Shown piece after piece: positions 57,890 to 64,000 of a stretch of 64,000 nucleotides of DNA (position 1 is the stretch's first letter; each line of letters begins with the position of its first letter). Source of the stretch: Cunninghamia lanceolata (lineage: Eukaryota > Streptophyta > Pinopsida > Cupressales > Cupressaceae). Under the pieces are notes generated by a model. The model saw only the letters and a program-made list of their open reading frames with translations, was not told where the DNA came from and searched no databases. The stretch covers positions 9,114,001-9,178,000 of the forward strand of contig BSBN01000297.1 of NCBI GenBank assembly GCA_027924645.1, written 5' to 3'. The position numbers and the translations under genes are program-made.

Positions 57890-60800
57890 AGGGTGTTTCT
57901 CTATTTTGGCTAACTATAGAAAAGATTCAAGATATCATTAGGCATCACAAAGTTTAGAAAGAGATGATTCATGTTCTTTTGTTCATTTTTACAAAGTACA
58001 CATCTGGATAGCCCCAAAATGCCTATGGTCTTCAGGTGATCCCTAGTCAATGCTCTCTTGTGTAGTGCAATCCAAGCAAATGCACTCGCTTTAGGGAGAC
58101 ACCATTGGCTCTAGTGGAGCTTCAACGAATAGTCATCCTTGGTTATGATGGTCTTCTAGATTTTATACCCTAACTTGATCAAGTATGAGCCAGACTTTAC
58201 CCCTGTCTAGATAATGTGATCCTATTTTTGATTTATGAATATGTCTCTTGAAGCAAGGATTTGCTTCAATATGAGTTTCTCATCTTCTAGTGCCTGAACA
58301 ACATCAATGTCTTTCAATTTCTATATGGAGGAGCCATTCCTAGGAGAGGTAAGATAACCCACTATCCTTGTTCCCTAAGTATATCTAAGAATCTCCATGA
58401 TGGTGTGAAGTCACAGTTCCTCCACTAGCAGGGGAAACACATTCCATGAATCCATTCAGAAAGAGGCCGAGTGACCATTGTTAATGATCCATGCCAAATG
58501 ATTTGTAATGATGGGATGACATTGAGATAGAAAATTCTAGATGTGTGAGCCCCTCGAGGGATTTGAGGTTGTTAAAAGTTTATGGGGATCCATGTTATCC
58601 AAATATTTGCTTTGTAGAAGCTGACACCAATGAGCATCAGGATTCTCATAAATCTTCTAGATTAGTTTGGCTCCCAATGCACAGTTTTGTAATTTAATTC
58701 ACTTAAAACTAAGTCCACCATCACTCTTTTTTTTACATGTTTCCCAATGAATGAGGGGAATTCTTCTTGTTTCCTTCATGCCTTCCCACAACAATTTCTT
58801 GAGGATGCCTTCTAGTAGATTATTTTCCTTCCTCTTGATCTACGTACTGGAGAGCAAGTATATTGGAATTGCAGAGAGTATAAATTTTACCATCGTGATT
58901 TTCTCGCTCATTGTGAGCCATTTTCCTTTCAGAGTAGTTGCCTTGGTGTGGCATTTCTTGATACTTTCTTCCCATAGACTTGATCTCATGATGTCTTTGA
59001 ATAGAGAGACACCTAGGTATTTATCGAGAAAATACTCTATATTGTATTCCAACATGGACACAATTCTCCTTCTGACACTATTTTTTGTGTTCAAAAAGTA
59101 TATGTAGGATTTGCACTTATTGATGCATTGTCTAGACATCTAAAGATATCTTTCTAGGGCTTCTTTTATGGAACCAACTTCCTTGAGACAAGACATGCCA
59201 TAGAGAATGGTGCCATCAATGAACTTCTAATGAGTGATGGGGGGTAAATCATTTTATATGTAGACTCCATTCCATTTCCCATTAGAAGTTTGTGCCTTGA
59301 TGACCATCCATAAGGATTCAGCCATAATGATGAAGAGGAAAGGTGATAGGGGGTCACCCTGGCGGAGACCTCTAGTTAGCTCACAAAAACCCACAAGGAT
59401 GCCATTAACTAGAATTAAGTATCTAACTGTTAAAAAGCCATTGTAGACCCATTGCAACAAATGTTGGTTGAACCCAAATTTCTTCATGATAAAGAGGAGA
59501 AAACACTAGTCTCTGTGATCATAGGCTTTTCTTATGTACAGTTAAATTACCATACATGATTGATTAGACACATAGATAGAATAGATTTCTTTGTAAGCAA
59601 TGATTATGCCATTTATTATAGTGCATCTAGGAGTGAATCCACTTTGGTCTTTTGAAACTAGGTTCATAATAACCAACTTCAACCTATTTTCCATTACCTT
59701 AGAGATAATTTTATAGGAGATTTTGCACAATGAAATCAACCTGAAGTCAAGCATAGAATCTACATCATTTTTAGATTGAGAATAAGGACAATGAGGGTAG
59801 AGATCAAATCCTTCATGATTCATTTGGAAGTCCTTGATTCATCAACCATTTGCTACACATCATTGCCTAAGATGTCCTAGAATTGTTGAAAGAATCCTAC
59901 AGAGAATCTATTTAGCCCCGGAGCCTTGTCTGGTTGCATTTAAGACCACATTATTGACTTCTTCTAGAGTTTTAGGAGCACATGGCATTTGATTTTTAGC
60001 TTCACTTACACAATTGAGAATGCGATCCAAAAAGAAGTTCTAGTAATGGACATTAGAGGCCTCCATCCATGCAAGTAAGTCTTGAAAGTGGCTCATAGCT
60101 TAATTTTGAATATCAATTGGATCTGATATGGTAGATCCATGCATAATTTTTAGGGAAGAGATCATATTTTGCACCCTCCTTGCTTTAGTTGAATTATGTA
60201 AGTATTTTGTGTTCAAATCTCCTTCCTTTAGCCGCATCTCCCTAGATTTCAATCGTTAAAAAACTTCTTCTTGCCTTAGAATCTCATGGTATTCGTTTAG
60301 TAGCTCGTCTTTTTCATATTATGCCCATGACATCTCATTATCTAGGATTATTTCATTCAGACAAGCTTGTTCATTCTCAATTCTCAATTCTCTCTTTTTC
60401 TTCAAAGATATATTTTAAGGTTGTCCCGTTCCATTCCCTAAGGATATTTTTTTATGGTAATGATCCTTTTGGCCATCATAAACATCTTAGATCCTCTTTG
60501 AGAATGCACCTCATTCCACCATTTTATAACAAGTCCATGAAGAGACTCATGTCTAAGACACATAATCTCAAACGTAAATGGGCATTTTGTGGGGATGCGA
60601 TCATTTGTCATTGAGAGGATGACTGGGTAATGATTAGATCCAAAAATTAGGGCAATGGAGGATTCCAAAATTAAGGGTTCATTCAGCTAATTACCTGGTA
60701 GTATAGGAAATGATCCAGTCTTTTCATAATGTTGGTAAATCCTTGCCTTCTATTTGTCCAAGTGTAGGTCCCACTCTTTGGATGGAGTCCACAAGGCCCA

Positions 60801-61310
60801 CAACATTGACAAAATCCTAGAAGTTTTTTTGTGCTATGCTAACATGGGATCTGCCCCCTCTTTTTTCTGGATTGGAGAGAACAATGTTGTAATCGCCTTC
60901 TAAAATGTAAAGTTCCAAACTAGATGCAGTAATAAAATTAAGAATACTTTCCCATACCTTGGCTTTCTCATTCGTATTGACAAGGCCATAGATGTTGAAA
61001 ATATTCAAGGAAAGCCTAGATTGTAGTTAACGAACCTTTGCCACCAACTAGCTTGAGTCCATTGAAACCATCTCCATATGAATATTTCTAAGTCTCCAAA
61101 GGACCCCAAACCACCTGAAGTGCCAGACACGAACATAAAGGTACCATCCCATCCAACACAATGAGATAGGAATACTTTCACTTCATCATCCTTCAGTTTT
61201 GTTTCTTGGAGAAATATAATGTCTAAGTTCAAATATTGTAGTTGACACTTTACCAAGCATCTTTTATTAGGGGTTTTTAGGCCCCTAACATTCCAAGTAG
61301 AGATTCTCAT
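57890..61310 (-). pseudogene. LINE ORF2: endonuclease and reverse transcriptase
   Basis: Starts M-R-I-S-T-W-N-V-R-G-L at 61,310. Endonuclease signs are L-Q-E-T-K-L and E-G-D-Y-N-I-V-L-S (60,900). RT blocks are F-R-L-I-S-L-C, D-Q-S-G-F-T-P (59,650) and G-L-R-Q-G-D-P-L-S-P-F-L-F (59,380-59,340). Where the catalytic F/Y-A-D-D should stand (about 59,200) the frame reads F-I-D-G, so the enzyme would be dead. Downstream are Y-L-G-V-S-L-F and K-G-K-W-L-T-M-S-E-K (58,990-58,910) and the zf-RVT end with A-F-A-W-I-A-L-H-K-R and C-V-L-C-K then N-H-L-F-L (58,090-57,970). Multiple stops and frame changes. Confidence 0.88.
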
Positions 61311-62418
61311 GTTGCCATAAGGGAGGGCTCCCCTCCCTTGTGTTTTAGAAACTGGTTAATTGAAATTTGTCCCTAAGCCCTTGGATCCATCTCCATCATC
61401 TATCTGTTAGACTTCCTACATCTATTTTTCCTAGAATGAATCTTTGGTTTAGCAATCTTTGATGCAATTTGATTGATAAATATGGATTCAATCATTCCAA
61501 ACTCATCATCTTCCAAACAATCATCACCGAACCACTCTGACTCCTCAAGATCTACCACCCAATCAGGATTGTCCTAGTTAGGGATCCCTTCTTCTACATT
61601 CTCCAAGACTAGGACATTAGGTAGAGGCCCATCATTAATTTTGGTTGTTGAAGGGGGTGCCACAGCCTAGTCTTTTTTCGTGGAGGTCTTTGTGCAAGTT
61701 TTCTACATTGATTTCCATACTTTTGGGGTAGGAGGTTGCACTATACAACCGAAAGTGCCATGATCCCTACTATGGCAATTTCGGCAAAAAAATTGACTTC
61801 CTCAGTCTCAATCTATTGATTCCACTTCCTTACAATCATGGTAAGAATAATCTTCTTCAAAATCTTTGAAATTGTTGTGACCTTAAATCTAACATACAAT
61901 TAAGAGTTCCCTTCCAAGGTGTCCATATAAATATCAATGGAGATTCCAAGACTATCATTAATTCTTTTCAAGCAATCTTAGGACTAGAATTTGACTGGCA
62001 TATTGTATAGGTGCAGCCAGATTGATTAGGAAGTGGGTCTTGTGATAGTTAGATCAAAATTTGGGTATCATTTCTTGATGAAAAGGATGTCTTCTCCCAT
62101 ATGCCAAGATTTGGACAAAATTCTATTGTAAATTTCCTGGTTTAGGGATACCATCGCAAAAAACCCTTTCAGAAAAAAAATCACTACATAGTTGCCCTTC
62201 CAATTTTCTTTCAGCCAACCTTCAATAGCATTCCAATCTCTTTTGGGGCTTGTGAACCTTGCAATAATCATTATTTCTTCCAACATATGGATGTCCAAAT
62301 TCTCTTCCTCCTCTAGATAGATCTCAATGCTAGGGCTTACAGATTCCCTAGCTTGCGTTTGTGGCCAAATCTAAGTTTGCAAAGAACTTATCTGCTTCTT
62401 CCTCCAATTGCAAGCCAT
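61307..62418 (-). pseudogene. LINE ORF1: RNA-binding protein with zinc knuckle
   Basis: From ATG 62,418 (M-A-C-N-W-R-K-K-Q). A DUF4283-like part follows (W-N-A-I-E-G-W-L-K-E-N-W at 62,235, then I-L-F-I-K-K near 62,070). The zinc knuckle C-R-N-C-x4-H-x4-C lies at about 61,795-61,755 and an acidic tail with D-W-V-V-D-L-E-E at 61,550. The frame shifts at least once. In its final frame the stop TGA overlaps the ORF2 start (ATGA at 61,310-61,307). It is related to the ORF1 fragment at 42.6-44.0 kb. Confidence 0.8.
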
Positions 62419-62440
62419 TTTTTATTTCTTGAAGATGGTG

Positions 62441-62918
62441 CACATTGAAATAAATGGAAGATAAATGAAATATTGATTTTATTTTTTTGTGAGAGAGGAA
62501 AATAGAAAAGTCCACTAAATAAATTATTTTAATTTATTTAATTGTGGAGGAAATATTAGGTAATTAAATAATTAAAAACTATTTAATTATTGTGGATAAG
62601 AGGAAGAAAATTGATGAATTAATTCAATAATAACAATTATTTAATTAATTTGAAATTGAGGATTGAAATGGATGATTTAATTAAATAATTTAAATAATTT
62701 AATTAATGTGGATCAGAAGAATAAAATTGATGAAATGTTAGATTTAATCAAATAATTAAAAATTATTTAATTAATGTTGGAAGGGCAACTAAATTGATGA
62801 AATGATGGATTTAATTAAATAATTAGAAATTATTTAATTAATGTTGATTAAAAAAATTAATGAGAAAATGATGTGAATAGTGAGACAAAAATGTGTTAGT
62901 CATTTTTAGGTGTCTACA
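62441..62918 (-). repeat. LTR start, truncated by the LINE
   Basis: On the minus strand it begins TGTAGACACCTAAAAATG at 62,918 and continues with the same ladder of AT-rich near-palindromes (TTAATTAAATAATT) as the LTR at 23,087. Only about 480 bp remain. The right flank (GGGAATGTGTTGTG) is not purine-rich in the element's sense, so this was probably a 5' or solo LTR. Confidence 0.7.
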
Positions 62919-64000
62919 TTGGGAATGTGTTGTGAGCAGCTACATGTATGTTTATGATTATTGTGCTCTAATATATGTATGTGTGATGGTGTTGTCATTT
63001 GCCTTGTGTCATGTGCATTGAAGGTGTGAGAATCCCTTATGCTTGGATATTTTGATGGTGTTATGTTCGGCTTGTTGGCTAGTGGAAGCCATTCATATCT
63101 TGTATGTATTTGATTGGGAGTTGTGCCATATGTTTTATGTATTGGTGTATGTTGATTGGGATGAGTGTTTCCATGCATTCCTTGGATGTGTGAGAGTTAT
63201 GGCTTGGATAGTAGTGTTTCCATGATCTTCTTCTCCATAGCTTGAGGGTGGCCTAGAGTGGCATAGAAATCTATTGTGCTCAACAATGGTAATATGGTAG
63301 GGTGGTAGTTAACATTTCCCCATTGGTCCTCTAGGAAGATCTCTTGGGATCTATAAGAGTTCCTTGTGCAATATTTCATATTATGATATGCTGTTATTTG
63401 TGATTACTGGAGCACCTTGGAGCTAGCTTACTATTGATGTATAGTTGTTCTTTGTATCATTTTATTATTGGAGTGTGATCATTCCATGTTTGGAAAGTAG
63501 CCTCCACCATGTTATTGTTTTATGATGTCATTTGGTTGGAAAAAAAATCATGGTTTGGACAGAATTTATCATGTTGTTGCATTGTTTTATGTCTTGAAAA
63601 TGGTTAAATGGTGATACATTTGGAGTGCTTCATTTTATATTTTATTCTTATATTATTCAATGGTTATTGGTTGGGTTGTATTGTGCCCACATTATGGTTT
63701 AGATATCCATGTTTGTATCTGTCCTATCTCGACATTGGTGTTGAATGAGCACAGCATTCCATATGGCAATCCTCTTATTTGGCATGTATGTTGTATATGT
63801 TGGAAATTATATATTTTTCTATTTTTAATTATTCTCATGATTTTGAGTTGGTTAGAATGTTGGATTTATTCTTATTTAGTATCTGGATTATGCTTTGGAT
63901 TATTTTTGGATGTTTTCTTTGTGAGGTTCCATGAACAAACTTCCCTTTGGCTTGTTAGTGATACATCGACATTGCTTGGCTTGTGGTACAATTTGTCAAC
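62919..64000. other. TG/AT-rich sequence without recognised features
   Basis: Long runs of TTG/TATG words on the plus strand, no reading frame or element terminus that I can support. The 90-codon minus-strand frame at 62,906-63,178 (His/Thr/Pro-rich) mirrors this word bias and starts inside the LTR, so I do not call it a gene. Confidence 0.5.

Larger units (their letters stand above)
57881..62440 (-). mobile_element. Plant L1-type LINE, nearly full length, decayed
   Basis: Minus-strand non-LTR retrotransposon holding ORF1 (62,418-61,307) and ORF2 (61,310 to about 57,890). ORF2 can be followed from the endonuclease through the RT to a zinc-finger (zf-RVT) end. No poly-A tail is visible at the 3' edge (57,881), where satellite DNA begins, so the last part is probably missing. 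The 5' edge lies against an LTR fragment at about 62,440. Confidence 0.88.

Noticed and set aside
62906..63178. His/Thr/Pro-rich minus-strand frame
   Set aside because: Starts within the LTR fragment and mirrors the TG/ATG word bias of the plus strand; no motif.

Overview
The window reads as a repeat-filled, gene-poor stretch of a large plant nuclear genome. I found no host gene, rRNA, tRNA or CRISPR array. Nearly everything recognisable is a transposable element or a piece of one: Copia and Gypsy LTR retrotransposons, plant-type LINEs with zinc-knuckle ORF1 proteins, a hAT-like transposase, tRNA-derived SINEs, a foldback element and a 182-bp satellite. The intact reading frames belong to decayed elements. 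Their in-frame stops are mostly TAG or TAA where glutamine (CAG/CAA) would be expected, the usual footprint of cytosine methylation and deamination in silenced plant DNA. A gymnosperm or other very large plant genome is my inference; the species cannot be named from this sequence.

Layout. 1-6,872: a terminal-repeat-like region with a 398-bp tandem duplication, whose second unit is split by a complete 5.67-kb LTR retrotransposon with no gag-pol (889-6,558, minus strand, TSD ATTCC). 7,311-10,947: a giant unrecognised broken ORF (A). 12.4-18.2 kb: a second unrecognised giant ORF (B) flanked by long diverged inverted repeats. 18.4-21.3 kb: a minus-strand hAT-like transposase with 18-residue repeats. 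23.1-29.4 kb: a Gypsy-like LTR, its primer site, a long leader and a proline/serine-rich ORF. 30.4-35.3 kb: a minus-strand Copia element joined through one LTR to the RNase H end of a second copy. 35.3-38.6 kb: a 5'-truncated Gypsy pol and the start of its LTR. 40.16-40.29 kb: a 130-bp foldback. 42.5-44.0 kb: a LINE fragment. 44.2-46.9 kb: four head-to-tail SINE-like units split by a 1.93-kb solo LTR. 48.3-57.9 kb: a 182-bp satellite array interrupted at 50,680-57,486 by an element (C) carrying a third giant ORF. 57.9-62.4 kb: a minus-strand LINE with ORF1 and ORF2. 62.4-62.9 kb: the start of an LTR related to the one at 23.1 kb.

The most interesting object is the three-member family of giant ORFs A, B and C (about 1,210 to 1,460 codons each). 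They share an N-terminal motif, V-x-[IL]-[SN]-x3-[ILF]-x2-[VM]-[FL]-[GQ]-[LF]-x8/9-I-D-L-x5-[ED]-Y-E, then an acidic region plus a short basic motif (K-[KR]-Q-[KR]-[VI]) and a C-terminal helical part. None has gag, protease, RT, integrase or a transposase motif I can recognise. B lies between long inverted repeats. C is a precise insertion with TG...CA ends and a 5-bp target duplication, yet I find no LTR pair. These look like cargo or core proteins of mobile elements that do not fit a standard class.
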